A DNA stretch of 64,000 nucleotides. Origin: CAYFLR01 sp964343805 (GTDB lineage Bacteria; Bdellovibrionota_B; Oligoflexia; CAYFLR01). The notes under the pieces are model-generated. The model saw only the letters and a program-made list of their open reading frames with translations. It did no database searches and was not told where the DNA came from. This document shows positions 1 to 8,662 of the stretch, piece by piece. Both the position numbers and the translations under genes were made by a program. Numbering within the stretch: position 1 is the first letter of the stretch; every line of letters starts with the position of its first letter. The DNA is taken from positions 115,950-179,949 of the forward strand of contig CAYFLR010000007.1 in assembly GCA_964343805.1 (NCBI GenBank), in the 5' to 3' direction.

Positions 1-162
1 TACTTGGAGGGAAGTGTGTTCCTCAAGGAGTTGAGCCATCATTTCTGCGAGGATATTATTCTCTGTAAATTTTTTCGATGCAATGGTGATACTGTCCTTG
101 CTTGCTGCCTGTAAAGGTAAGGTACTTGAAAAAAAGATGAAAAGTAGAAACTGTTTTAACAT
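1..162 (-). CDS. Glycine betaine/osmoprotectant ABC transporter substrate-binding protein (N-terminal part only)
   Basis: Only the first 54 codons are in the window; the gene runs off the left edge. The first 20 residues form a signal peptide (hydrophobic core, cleavage likely after LQAA). The mature start TIASKKFTENNILAEMMAQL matches the opening of OpuCC/OsmF-type (QAT family) binding proteins, which capture betaine, choline or carnitine in the periplasm. It begins 19 bp after the stop of the ABC ATPase on the same strand, so the two form an operon with ATPase first. A permease is not visible and presumably lies beyond the edge or is fused to this protein. Family is fairly sure from the conserved K-x-F-T-E segment and the ATPase next to it; the substrate is inferred. 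Confidence 0.75.
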   Translation of the reverse strand, partial: MLKQFLLFIFFSSTLPLQAASKDSITIASKKFTENNILAEMMAQLLEEHTSLQV

Positions 163-181
163 ATTTTATGGCTGCCTTTTT

Positions 182-934
182 TTAACTAAGGTGCTGCTGT
201 AAAAACTCTTTGACAAAGGAATTTTTGGGTTTTGCTTGGAGGTTGGCAGGACTGTCCATTTGCTCGATTTCACCGTGGTTTAAAATCACTACCTGATCTC
301 CTAAAAGAAAAGCCTCATTAATATCATGGGTTACAATGACAATCGTTTTGCCCATGGTTTTCCTAAGACCATTAAATTCGTTTTGTAACTTTTGACGAGT
401 GAGAGGATCGAGTGCTCCAAAGGGCTCATCCATCAAGATAATAGGAGGGTCTAATGCGAGAGATCTTGCAATACCAACTCGTTGACGCTGACCACCGGAT
501 AGTTCAGCTGGATAACGATGTGCAAATTCATTTGGTTCTAGATCAACCTTGTTCAAAAGTTCTGTAACCGTCTTGTTAATTTTTTCTAATGGCCAACCCT
601 CAATCTGACACATAATCCCAATGTTCTTTTCGATACTTAAATGAGGAAACAGCCCACCTTCTTGAATTACATAGCCCATTTGACGTCTTAACATAGTCAC
701 TGGTAAAAGAGCGGTTTCCTTATTATGAAGTAGGATTGTACCTTCATCGGGTGAGAGCAAACGATTGATCAGCTTTAATAAGGTGGTTTTTCCTGATCCA
801 CTGGGACCAATCAGACAGGTGGTTTGCCCTAGGGGAAACTCCACCGACAAGTTTTTGATCGCATAAGTAGGGTTTTCAGCGGGTCCATAGTATTTAGATA
901 CGGCATTAAATTGAATCATAATAGGTCTATTCAT
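182..934 (-). CDS. ABC transporter ATP-binding protein, OpuCA/OsmV (betaine/choline) type
   Basis: A complete 250-residue ATPase that would power uptake of a compatible solute across the inner membrane. Walker A GPSGSGKT is at 43-50, the Q-loop near 91, the signature LSGGQ at 145-149, Walker B IILMDE at 165-170 and the switch His at 203. The stretch YVIQEGGLFPHLSIEKNI is typical of the glycine-betaine/choline branch. Unlike OpuCA it lacks the C-terminal CBS pair, ending soon after the ABC domain. Met6 is an alternative start; neither has a strong Shine-Dalgarno sequence. The gene for the matching binding protein follows 19 bp downstream. Confidence 0.9.
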   Translation of the reverse strand: MNRPIMIQFNAVSKYYGPAENPTYAIKNLSVEFPLGQTTCLIGPSGSGKTTLLKLINRLLSPDEGTILLHNKETALLPVTMLRRQMGYVIQEGGLFPHLSIEKNIGIMCQIEGWPLEKINKTVTELLNKVDLEPNEFAHRYPAELSGGQRQRVGIARSLALDPPIILMDEPFGALDPLTRQKLQNEFNGLRKTMGKTIVIVTHDINEAFLLGDQVVILNHGEIEQMDSPANLQAKPKNSFVKEFLQQHLS

Positions 935-1110
935 CGGTTATTATTACAGTTCCAACAAACATATAAAGGGATCTGGTTTAAATCAAGGAAATTATCATCA
1001 AATGGACTCTTAAATATGTAAGTTATTCTAGTTAGTTGGATGAGATGTTAATAATCTAAACCTTTCCTGCCGATAGGCGAATATATGTTCAGGCTATATA
1101 GGAGATGATT

Positions 1111-2757
1111 ATGTTTTTATCTAAGATAATGATATTTTTTACCTTTCTATTTGTATTGACTCACTGTGCCCAAAAGGAATCAGATGTAAAATTTGTGGCT
1201 CTAGAACAAGACAAGAGGAAGAATCAGACTCAAAGGGAATTAGTGGCCTTTGACTCTGATAATTTTCTTATTCATGACCTCGATGATGGAATCACTGTTC
1301 AGTTAGTCCTTGATGATTGTGTGGATGAGGATGCTGCCAAGGATTTTGTGGAGCGCGCCATCTTCACCTGGATGGATCTATTTCAAGAAGCCATTGATGA
1401 AGGTAGAGTCTCTCCTTCCGAGCCTATTAAGAGAGAAGTTGAATTTGTTGGGAACTGGAGTATCACCGAGGATTTTGAACTCTATCTAAAATGTGAAGAG
1501 GGAAGAGCCTTTTTTCATGGGGGATTGGATGTGGGAGTCTCACCTTGGATCCATCTCTATATCGGTAAAACCGAATATTATGCAGCCGGCAATGAATTTT
1601 TAGATGGAAAGTTTTCCATGAGTACCCTACTTCATGAACTAGGACACGCTTTTGGTCTTGGGGATACTTATATTTTAGACAGTGATGGGAGTCCTACCTC
1701 TTCTCAATCTAAGCATAATGTTTCTACGGGTGGTAGTGATAGAACTGTCGGCAGTCAACCCCTCTCATTGATGAATGATTCTTATAATAATTTAAAACCA
1801 GGAGAGGATGAGAAAGCAGGTATGGTTTGGCTTTATAAATATTATGTATCTAAAGAGATTACGAGTTTAGATGAGTGTATCTCTGGATACTATTATGAAG
1901 AAGCCACTGGAGGTTGTTTGCCTGGAGAACCCACTCCCACTCCTCAGCCGAAACAGGTAGATCCAGATTCTCAGGAACCAGTAGTGGAAACAAATGACCA
2001 AGATCCGGATATAGAAACAGATACTTCTACTGAAACTTCAACAATTGATCAAAAACCGGTTGATACCTCCCCCATTGAAATTCCAGAGGAAGTGATTTGC
2101 GAAAAACCGACTAATATACCAACAGACGCCTATAATAAAGAAAACCCAAGAGTAATGGAAGCCATCTTAAAGTGCTTAGATAAGGAATTATTAGGAGCCA
2201 GTTTTTATAGAGCGGTTTGTTTAAAAGCTCCAGACCATGAAAAGGATCACTGTATTGAACATGCTTTAAGCAAGTATGTACTCCATTATATGGATGTCCC
2301 TAACGTTTCAAAAATAATTTGGAGAAGAGCTCCTGAAATAAAGGACTACTACTTCTATTTTTCCGTGGAAGGGACCGCTTGGATGCAGGACTTTGCTCGG
2401 ACCAAGTGGAATATGCAACCTATTACCGGCACAGACAATAATTCAGATAGTAGTGGTGATGGTACCGTTACTTTGAATCCTCCATTAATGACCGCAGTCA
2501 CTGCTTGTGTGCTCAATGTGAGGGAGCGTCCTACCACTGCAAGTAGTAAAATGGGGCGTCTAGCAGTGGGGTATAAACCCACCATTCAGGGTCGAAATCG
2601 CTACTACTATATGGTGGATGCCAGACAAGAAGTGGATGGGGTTTTCTGGTATCGAATTCACTCCAATGATACAGATGTGAGTAATGGTTGGGTGCATGGC
2701 GGTTACATTTGGACCAGCTTGTCTTCCCAAGATCCCGTATTTCCTAATTGTAACTAA
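1111..2757 (+). CDS. Lipoprotein zinc metalloprotease with C-terminal SH3b domain
   Basis: The N-terminus is a signal peptide ending LTHC, a relaxed lipobox. Around residues 175-185 is HELGHAFGLGD, the HExxHxxGxxD zinc site known from snapalysin-like metzincins, with Asp instead of His as third ligand. A possible Met-turn, LSLMND, follows about 40 residues later. A Pro/Glu/Thr-rich linker (about 275-330) leads to a helical part and then to a bacterial SH3-like domain in the last 90 residues (ACVLNVRERP through GWVHGGYIW), which usually binds cell wall. Inference: an exported, wall-targeted protease. The start at 1111 is preferred over the in-frame ATG at 1105 because GGAG at 1101-1104 sits six bases before it and touches the earlier one. 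The 3' end overlaps the convergent neighbour by 4 bp. Confidence 0.75.
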   Translation: MFLSKIMIFFTFLFVLTHCAQKESDVKFVALEQDKRKNQTQRELVAFDSDNFLIHDLDDGITVQLVLDDCVDEDAAKDFVERAIFTWMDLFQEAIDEGRVSPSEPIKREVEFVGNWSITEDFELYLKCEEGRAFFHGGLDVGVSPWIHLYIGKTEYYAAGNEFLDGKFSMSTLLHELGHAFGLGDTYILDSDGSPTSSQSKHNVSTGGSDRTVGSQPLSLMNDSYNNLKPGEDEKAGMVWLYKYYVSKEITSLDECISGYYYEEATGGCLPGEPTPTPQPKQVDPDSQEPVVETNDQDPDIETDTSTETSTIDQKPVDTSPIEIPEEVICEKPTNIPTDAYNKENPRVMEAILKCLDKELLGASFYRAVCLKAPDHEKDHCIEHALSKYVLHYMDVPNVSKIIWRRAPEIKDYYFYFSVEGTAWMQDFARTKWNMQPITGTDNNSDSSGDGTVTLNPPLMTAVTACVLNVRERPTTASSKMGRLAVGYKPTIQGRNRYYYMVDARQEVDGVFWYRIHSNDTDVSNGWVHGGYIWTSLSSQDPVFPNCN

Positions 2758-4241
2758 TTTTTACTTTTCCACCTCTTACTCATCTCTACGCATTTTCGCC
2801 CAAAAATACTCATGCGCGGAGTCCTCTTCTCTGGTGGGGGATTGAAGTGAGAAGTTACTTTCAATAAGGCTTGAAACACCAAATCATTTTTTAGACTTTG
2901 CATTTGTCTGCTTCTGCTTTGAAAAAATATTCGTAATGAGGAATCCTTATCTAAGGACTCTTCTATAAATCTAACCGTTTCTTTAATCTGAATCGTTTCA
3001 GGCAAGTTAGAATTAATTGCTTCGCTTATGTAGTGAAGTTTCTTTAACTCGGGATGTCTTAGTTCTGCGGCCAGGGCCTCTTGGTTTTTCATTTCCATCT
3101 TTAAACTAATGGCTGAAATATAAGGGAGGCCCAGGAGTTCCATTAAATGTTTGGTTCCTTTTCCCGAAATCAAGGGAGGAAGAGTTGCCAGATGAAAGAA
3201 TTGATTAAATACATCTTGCGGGGTTTGTCCTACGTTTACCAATCGAATCTCATGACCCCCAGTGTTATTAAGTTTATTAGCAAGATTTGGATCATTTAAC
3301 TCTAAAAAGCTCACTCGTCCTTTTAAGTCGGGGTGGCTTTCCATAAGGGTTTTCATTTGGGCTAATTGATTCTCTTGTAGAGTGGCCACAAGGGGAATTG
3401 TGAGTCCTTTAGGAAAGCGAGAGGGCTGCCTGTTTTGGATTTCAATCAGTGATCTCATCAGAATTTCTCTTCCCTTATCACCGAATTCGATACGATCAGC
3501 TCCATACCACGGCATACTATCAAACTCCGCAAGGTGCTCAAAAAGTTGATGAAGCTGTTTTCCCCTCCGATTATAATCGGAAGGTTCTAGTTTTTGTTCT
3601 AGCAAACGATCCCAATGAGTTACCTCAGGAACTTGAACCAGCGGTCCGAGTTCAAATAGTTCGGGGAGATAATTGGTTCTCTCTTTGGTTACAAAAGCGC
3701 TCTCCACGCTCCATCCCGCCGGATTAAGTAATAGGAAGTTGTCGGTATTTAAGAAGAAGGGTGGAGTGTAAGAGTCTGTTCCACCGCATACTGTAAGTGC
3801 ATGCCGCTCCACCATCTTCTGATTGTACCTTGTTTTAAATTTAGAGGCACCATAGACGGTTACTTTTTGAGACTTGTCAATAAAAGGTGTTTTTCCATGG
3901 ATGGTAGCATCAAAGCCAGGAAAAAGAATTTCCATTTTCTTTTGCTGATGATGGAGATGATCCCTTGCAAAAACCACTTCAAATTCTCCGTTGAACCCTA
4001 GATGGCGTAGCCTTTTCATTACCAGGAGGCTTCCCGACTGGTGACCCATGCCAGGGGTGGCATCTACCCAAACTCGAATAACTTTAAAAGAGCTAAGCAT
4101 AGCCTGGATTGAATTTCTTTCTGTTCTCCATTGATCTGTTGGTAGGGAACCTACCTCATGAGCCAAGAGCAAAGGAGTGGGAATGATGACAAGCCACAAG
4201 GAAAGCAAAATTAAATAGATGATTTTTGAAAGCGCGGTCAT
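2754..4241 (-). CDS. Secreted protein of unknown function, possibly GT-B glycosyltransferase-like
   Basis: A 495-residue protein with a clear signal peptide (hydrophobic residues 8-27). I do not recognise a named family. The segment VDATPGMGHQSGSLLVMKRL near residue 60 looks like the glycine-rich first loop of GT-B glycosyltransferases, and PPLISGKGTKHLMELLGLPY near 360 looks like the C-terminal donor-side loop of that fold. Both are weak pattern matches. A GT-B enzyme outside the cytoplasm would be unusual, because sugar nucleotides are cytoplasmic, so this may be a catalytically changed relative. It stands alone between convergent (2757) and divergent (4392) neighbours. Confidence 0.5.
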   Translation of the reverse strand: MTALSKIIYLILLSLWLVIIPTPLLLAHEVGSLPTDQWRTERNSIQAMLSSFKVIRVWVDATPGMGHQSGSLLVMKRLRHLGFNGEFEVVFARDHLHHQQKKMEILFPGFDATIHGKTPFIDKSQKVTVYGASKFKTRYNQKMVERHALTVCGGTDSYTPPFFLNTDNFLLLNPAGWSVESAFVTKERTNYLPELFELGPLVQVPEVTHWDRLLEQKLEPSDYNRRGKQLHQLFEHLAEFDSMPWYGADRIEFGDKGREILMRSLIEIQNRQPSRFPKGLTIPLVATLQENQLAQMKTLMESHPDLKGRVSFLELNDPNLANKLNNTGGHEIRLVNVGQTPQDVFNQFFHLATLPPLISGKGTKHLMELLGLPYISAISLKMEMKNQEALAAELRHPELKKLHYISEAINSNLPETIQIKETVRFIEESLDKDSSLRIFFQSRSRQMQSLKNDLVFQALLKVTSHFNPPPEKRTPRMSIFGRKCVEMSKRWKSKN

Positions 4242-4318
4242 TTAATTATTCTACCCGATCTTCCTATCAGAGACAAAATGATCTGCCCTCTTTTAATCAC
4301 TTTTTAATAATCAAGTTA

Positions 4319-4347
4319 TTGCTTTAATTGAAAAATTTATTCATAAT
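4319..4347 (+). promoter_or_regulatory. Possible sigma70-type promoter for the Cache/chemoreceptor pair
   Basis: TTGCTT (4319-4324) and CATAAT (4342-4347) are 17 bp apart and lie about 45 bp before the GTG start of the Cache protein. The -10 box is a 5/6 match and the -35 box only 3/6, so this is a tentative call in an AT-rich intergenic stretch. Confidence 0.3.
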
Positions 4348-4391
4348 TATAAGACACATCTTTTAAAACAACTATTAGCTGGAGGGGTAAA

Positions 4392-5030
4392 GTGAGAAGA
4401 CTTGTATATCTAGTTGGAATTATAGGTTTATTTTGGTGTGGTAATATATTTGCTGGTGGGTGTGAATCCACCCCAGTGAATTTTTGTTCACAGCACTTCC
4501 TAGATTTCATTAAAGGGCAAACAGGAGATCCTGAAATTAAAAAAATTATCAACATGAGTGATAAGATGGTGGCAATGGTAGATGATGCCGTTAAATACGC
4601 CACCAAAGAGGGTAAACAAAAGGCTTTAAAAACATTTATGGATAAGACTCCCAACACTCGTTTTCAGCAAGGTGAGCTCTATCTTTATACTTACGACTTT
4701 AAAGGGACGGTAATTTCCCATGGAGCTAAACCCCATTTAGTGGGAAAAAATATTTGGAAATTACAAGATAAGCGTGGAAAACTGTTGATTCAAGCACTCA
4801 CCAAATGCGCAGAAAATAAAAATGGAGGCTACGTCCTTTACTACTGGCCTCATCCTCAAAAACCTTCTCAGATATTAATGAAGCTGGGTTTTGTAAAGCC
4901 AGTTATAGCAAAAGGAAAACCAGAAAATTACTGGACTGGCTCAGGTATTTATCTCAATAGCAAAACTGAATCCGAATTTAAAAAGTACCTAGCCAAGAAA
5001 AACTTATCCTTTGAAAAGAAATGTAAGTAA
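4392..5030 (+). CDS. Periplasmic single-Cache sensor protein
   Basis: A 212-residue exported protein with a signal peptide (about 1-21). Most of the mature part matches the single Cache (Cache_2) pattern: helices with KYATKEGKQKAL, then GELYLYTYDFKGTVISHGAK, HLVGKNIWKLQDKRGK, GGYVLYYWPHP and GSGIYL. Such domains bind small ligands outside the membrane. Here the domain stands alone without a membrane or output region. The next gene, 50 bp downstream, is a membrane chemoreceptor whose own external part is a helical bundle, so this may be a soluble ligand-binding partner for it (inference). The start is GTG, with GGAGG at 4381-4385 well spaced before it. Confidence 0.8.
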   Translation: MRRLVYLVGIIGLFWCGNIFAGGCESTPVNFCSQHFLDFIKGQTGDPEIKKIINMSDKMVAMVDDAVKYATKEGKQKALKTFMDKTPNTRFQQGELYLYTYDFKGTVISHGAKPHLVGKNIWKLQDKRGKLLIQALTKCAENKNGGYVLYYWPHPQKPSQILMKLGFVKPVIAKGKPENYWTGSGIYLNSKTESEFKKYLAKKNLSFEKKCK

Positions 5031-5043
5031 TACTTAACATCGG

Positions 5044-5064
5044 GGGGCAAAAGAACTTTGCCCC
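5044..5064 (+). other. Hairpin between Cache gene and chemoreceptor gene
   Basis: Perfect 8-bp inverted repeat GGGGCAAA / TTTGCCCC with a 5-nt loop, 13 nt after the Cache gene stop. No T-run follows on the plus strand, so a simple intrinsic terminator is not supported. It could be a weak attenuator or an mRNA-stabilising stem that sets the ratio of the two products. Confidence 0.5.
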
Positions 5065-5080
5065 AATAAAAGGGTGATGG

Positions 5081-6634
5081 ATGATTGAACTGTTTCTCCG
5101 CAGAAGTTTTTTATTTAAGCTTTTGGCGGTTCCTTTTTTTATTTTGACCATTTTACTTGGCCTCTCATTTTACTCCTATTATGGCTTAAATACTGAAAGG
5201 GTTTTGATTCACGATTATCATAATAATACTTTTAGGGCTTATACGGACCTGTCTAAGATTTTTGAAAATGCCACGGTCAATCACTCTGGTATTTATAAAG
5301 CGTTGAACTGGGCTTATATGTCCGTTGAGCCAGAAAAAATTGCAGAATACTCTAATGGAATGATTGAAAAGCTAAGGAAGATCTCCAATCTCTATAGTGC
5401 TGCAAAGCTAAGTTTCCAGAGTAAAAAGGAGCGTGATCTCTATTTAAAATTGCAAAAACAATACAAGCAATATTTAGATACCTATATCGAAGCGATGAAT
5501 ATGATTCAAATCGATCGGAATCTATCTAGCATGGCGGTGGAAAGTGCGGAAGAAAATTTTAAAACTTTTAGTGGCACCGCTCTCAAATTACTGTCTATCA
5601 AGCGGGCCAATGCCAATGAGACTTATGACAATCTGCAAAAAAATATTGATCGTATTTTGACTATCTTTTCTGCTGCCGCTATTTTCTCCATTATTATCTC
5701 TGTGGTGATCGCTCTATTTTTTGGAAATCTTCTTTCCAGGCAGTTAACAGTCATTATTGAAGCCGGGAGAGGAGTGGCCGAAAAATTACGAGGTTCTGCC
5801 CACACCCTCAATGACAACACGGTTAATATTATCAAGTCTTTGGAGACGCAAGTGGTGGCAATGCGAGATGCGGCTTGTACCGTGACGGAGCTCTTTTCTA
5901 CCGTAAAAAACAATACGGAAAAATCTATCAGTGCCAATAATAAATCTGAATCCAGTAAGCAGGAAGCGGACATTGGAATGCAGTCTATTCAAGAGTTGGT
6001 GGTTTCAATGCATATGATCACTCAATCATATAACAGCATTACCGACTTAACCGATGTGATCCGTCAAATTGCTGATAAAACTAAAGTCATTAATGATATC
6101 GTTTTTGAAACCAAGATTCTCTCCTTTAACGCCTCCATTGAAGCAGCTAAAGCCGGTCATCATGGAAGAGGGTTTGCCGTGGTGGCAGAAGAAATGGCTA
6201 AACTAGCTAAACTGAGTGGTGACTCTGCTCAGAGCATTTCCATGATTTTAGATGAGTCTTTGGATAAAACCGAAAGAATTATTAAAAACTCTCAACGGAC
6301 GGTTCAAGATGGGAATGCCAATGTAGAGAACTGTAAAAAGGTATTTCATTCCATCATTAATAATGTGAATATTATTGCTCAGCAAATGTCACATATAACT
6401 AATGGATCGAGAGATCAAGAAGAGCGAATTAAACTGATCAATGATAATATTGCTAAGATCAATCACCTCAGTCAAAATAATTTTCAGAACCTAAATAATG
6501 CTCAGACCTTGGTTAAGGAGCTGCAAATTCAGGGTAAAAATATGAACAGTGTGGTGGGTTATTTAATTGGTATTTTAAGAGGGATCAATTTAAAAATGAA
6601 TTCCACTTCCACTAAACAATTACCTGCCGCTTAG
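5081..6634 (+). CDS. Methyl-accepting chemotaxis protein
   Basis: A 517-residue inner-membrane receptor that would signal to CheA/CheW. TM1 is at about 13-33 and TM2 at about 195-215; between them is a helical periplasmic domain of roughly 160 residues, like four-helix-bundle sensors. The cytoplasmic part carries the conserved signalling hairpin around 335-380 (ETKILSFNASIEAAKAG, RGFAVVAEEMAKLA). No convincing HAMP domain follows TM2. The tail ends KQLPAA, without a CheR/CheB-binding pentapeptide. It follows a soluble Cache protein by 50 bp, suggesting a joint sensory unit. Start supported by AAGGGTGATGG just upstream. The 3' end overlaps the convergent zinc-ribbon gene by 4 bp. Confidence 0.92.
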   Translation: MIELFLRRSFLFKLLAVPFFILTILLGLSFYSYYGLNTERVLIHDYHNNTFRAYTDLSKIFENATVNHSGIYKALNWAYMSVEPEKIAEYSNGMIEKLRKISNLYSAAKLSFQSKKERDLYLKLQKQYKQYLDTYIEAMNMIQIDRNLSSMAVESAEENFKTFSGTALKLLSIKRANANETYDNLQKNIDRILTIFSAAAIFSIIISVVIALFFGNLLSRQLTVIIEAGRGVAEKLRGSAHTLNDNTVNIIKSLETQVVAMRDAACTVTELFSTVKNNTEKSISANNKSESSKQEADIGMQSIQELVVSMHMITQSYNSITDLTDVIRQIADKTKVINDIVFETKILSFNASIEAAKAGHHGRGFAVVAEEMAKLAKLSGDSAQSISMILDESLDKTERIIKNSQRTVQDGNANVENCKKVFHSIINNVNIIAQQMSHITNGSRDQEERIKLINDNIAKINHLSQNNFQNLNNAQTLVKELQIQGKNMNSVVGYLIGILRGINLKMNSTSTKQLPAA

Positions 6635-7092
6635 ATCTTATAAAACTCTTTCGTCAGTCTCTCTAATTGCTCTTCATTGATTTCACCTTGCAAGAGTTTG
6701 CGAAAGAGGTCTCTCAAGAAAAGGCTGCTTTTTTCTTTGTCTAAGCCCTCTTCCACTAATTTGGATAGAATCCGATTAAAAAGTTTTCGATAGTATTTGG
6801 ACTCTCTATCTTCTCCTCTCCTATCTTTGCCTAGGATGCAAAGAGTGGTGCCACATTCACAATTCATATAATTAGCGAGTACCAACTCTTGCCCTGTGGG
6901 AGTAATAACCTTAGAAAAAATGTTAGCCTCATAGCTGGCAAGTTGCCCGAGATTTCCGGTGGCGGCTAAAGTGACTTCCACTAAATCCTCAAATGTTTCA
7001 AATTCTTTCTGACACTTTGGACAAGTGCGAGGAAAGGAATCCTGGTTAATCAGTTCGAAGCCATTGAGAATTTCGTGTTTTAAATCAAAGAT
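6631..7092 (-). CDS. Small zinc-ribbon protein of unknown function, probable ATC start
   Basis: The first usual start codon in frame is GTG at 6981 (116 residues), but the reading frame upstream of it is clearly coding: it supplies CPKC (codons 24-27 from 7092), which pairs with CECGTTLC about 55 residues later to complete a zinc ribbon. Between the stop of the upstream gene (7107-7105) and this CPKC there is no ATG, GTG or TTG in frame. AAGGAG at 7106-7101 lies 8 nt before an in-frame ATC at 7092, giving 153 residues. ATC starts are rare (IF3 uses ATT); a sequence error in an ATG is the alternative. The C-terminal half is helical and charged (EEQLERLTKEFYKI at the end). It follows the phosphatase-like gene by 12 bp, so the two are co-transcribed. 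Confidence 0.65.
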   Translation of the reverse strand: MFDLKHEILNGFELINQDSFPRTCPKCQKEFETFEDLVEVTLAATGNLGQLASYEANIFSKVITPTGQELVLANYMNCECGTTLCILGKDRRGEDRESKYYRKLFNRILSKLVEEGLDKEKSSLFLRDLFRKLLQGEINEEQLERLTKEFYKI

Positions 7093-7104
7093 ACTGTTAT
7101 CTCC

Positions 7105-8253
7105 TTACTTACTCTGCCTTTCATATTTATAAATCACTTTCCCTTCCATATTAAAAAACTCTATTTGGTATTTATAGGGAGTGATATTCATAATAGCAAA
7201 CCCGCGATCATTTAACCGGTATTTCTCTTCAAAATCTCTGCTTTGAGTCACATTGAATTCCAATGCGTATCTCCACCACTCAGGGACTTTTCCAGCGGCA
7301 CCTTGAATAAACTGATCGAAATTCTTGACCTTAATATGCTCTTGGTGATGGTCATGACCGCTAAAGAGTCCATGTAATTGGCACTTTTTAATAAGTGGAT
7401 CCATAACCTTCCAGAGCTTAGGTTCACTCCCTCTGAAGCCGGTTGAGTACATAGGGTGATGCCCAAAAATAAACTTCCAACCTTCGTTCTTACACAATCT
7501 TTTTTTCATCTCTTCAATTTGAGTATTATCTTGCTTTTTAATTAGGGTATTGGTGTCGCTCCCGAATATATGCAGCCAAGGGGGGAGATGGGGTATGGAG
7601 TAATATCTTTGTGGCATTCGCCAACGAGGGCTAAACCAAGTGTAATCGATTTGAGATGTGGTGTTCGCTCGGTAATCATGGTTTCCTAAGATAGTCCAAA
7701 AGTCAAACCGACCAAAGGGTTCATAGGCATTCTCAAATTTAGTGCGATATTGTGAATCAAAAGCATGATGTGTTCCATCTGGATAAATGTTGTCACCTAA
7801 CATGAGGGCAAAATCACACTCCCTCTGTTGACAAGCTCGATACATGGTTTGACCCAATTGGTACTGTGGTTTTTTGCCCGTACCTGAGTCTCCAAACAAG
7901 AGAATCGTAATAACCCTTTTATGGGCTAGATTTGGGTTACCTATGGGTAAGCAGAGTTGCATAGGATGAGATTTTCCTGGAAAGTGGAGAGTCGGGCTCT
8001 CTTTTTTTTGTAACCATGAATCACAAAAAGAATGAGAGGAATTACGGAAGGGAAGTGCTTTTGGGCATGGGAGCTTTTTTATAAGTTTCCCTTTGTGATC
8101 TTTAATTTGACAAATTTGATTTTGAAAAAGTGGGTCCTCTTCCAAAGGAAGTGAGTAACCCTCAGCTTTTTGGTCATAAGTGTTAACAGTGACACATGAG
8201 CTATTTAGCAGTAGAAAAATTATAAGGTAAAAAAAGGATTGAAGGATTTGCAT
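7105..8253 (-). CDS. Lipoprotein metallophosphoesterase, purple acid phosphatase-like
   Basis: A 382-residue exported lipoprotein (lipobox NSSC at about 17-20). The calcineurin-like metal-binding motifs are all present in order: FGDSGTG, MLGDNIYPDG, ILGNHDYR, FGHHPMYSTG and SGHDHHQEH. The spacing and the GDNIYP / GHHP forms resemble the small tartrate-resistant (type 5) purple acid phosphatases. Expected role: hydrolysis of phosphomonoesters in the periplasm or at the cell surface, with a di-metal centre. Substrate unknown. It is the first gene of a pair with the zinc-ribbon protein, whose Shine-Dalgarno overlaps this gene's stop codon. Confidence 0.85.
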   Translation of the reverse strand: MQILQSFFYLIIFLLLNSSCVTVNTYDQKAEGYSLPLEEDPLFQNQICQIKDHKGKLIKKLPCPKALPFRNSSHSFCDSWLQKKESPTLHFPGKSHPMQLCLPIGNPNLAHKRVITILLFGDSGTGKKPQYQLGQTMYRACQQRECDFALMLGDNIYPDGTHHAFDSQYRTKFENAYEPFGRFDFWTILGNHDYRANTTSQIDYTWFSPRWRMPQRYYSIPHLPPWLHIFGSDTNTLIKKQDNTQIEEMKKRLCKNEGWKFIFGHHPMYSTGFRGSEPKLWKVMDPLIKKCQLHGLFSGHDHHQEHIKVKNFDQFIQGAAGKVPEWWRYALEFNVTQSRDFEEKYRLNDRGFAIMNITPYKYQIEFFNMEGKVIYKYERQSK

Positions 8254-8271
8254 GGTATCCTTTTAAGAGGC

Positions 8272-8661
8272 CTAGCAGGTAGCATGAGCTAATAAAGCTA
8301 CATTTTTTCCCTCTCGGTTCAAGTTATTATAACTTTGACATGCCTTTGGAGTTTTTTCAATAATTACTGTACCGATTCCTTTCTCTCTGAGTTGATTTAC
8401 AACTTCTACTGGAACTATGAAGGCTCCATAGGTACCTGCACCGATCACCAAAATTTCAATTGTTAAGGTTTCAATCGGATGGAAGATCATTTCTAGGCTA
8501 GCTTCGTGCCCTTTTCTTTGAGGCCAGGCCGAGACCTTATTTTGATGAACAAGAATATCTTTTCCTGCTCCTTGCCCTTTACGGTGGGTTTCCCCAGCAA
8601 TAGTGAATTCACCGAATTTAAAAGACTCAATAGGCTCACCTTGTAAGATGTTTTGATTCAT
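8272..8661 (-). CDS. Mth938-like (DUF498) domain protein
   Basis: About 129 residues. The pattern matches the Mth938/NDUFAF3-like family: FTIAGETHRKGQGAGKDILV, then V-S-A-W-P-Q-R, LTIEILVIGAGTYGAFIVP, a helix, GIGTVIIEKTPKACQSYNNL and a final EGKNVALLAHATC. Members are small soluble proteins with one fold of their own; in mitochondria a relative helps assemble complex I, while the bacterial role is unknown. ATG at 8676 is an alternative start inside the preceding gene; the ATG at 8661 directly follows that gene's TAG, which suggests re-initiation and an operon. Confidence 0.8.
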   Translation of the reverse strand: MNQNILQGEPIESFKFGEFTIAGETHRKGQGAGKDILVHQNKVSAWPQRKGHEASLEMIFHPIETLTIEILVIGAGTYGAFIVPVEVVNQLREKGIGTVIIEKTPKACQSYNNLNREGKNVALLAHATC

Positions 8662-8662
8662 A

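Noticed and set aside
1066..1078. GCCGATAG, close to the -10 box of flagellar sigma28 promoters, before the metalloprotease gene; and GCCGATAA near 36000 before the coiled-coil lipoprotein gene
   Set aside because: No TAAA -35 box at the required distance in either case, and an 8-base match is expected by chance in 64 kb.
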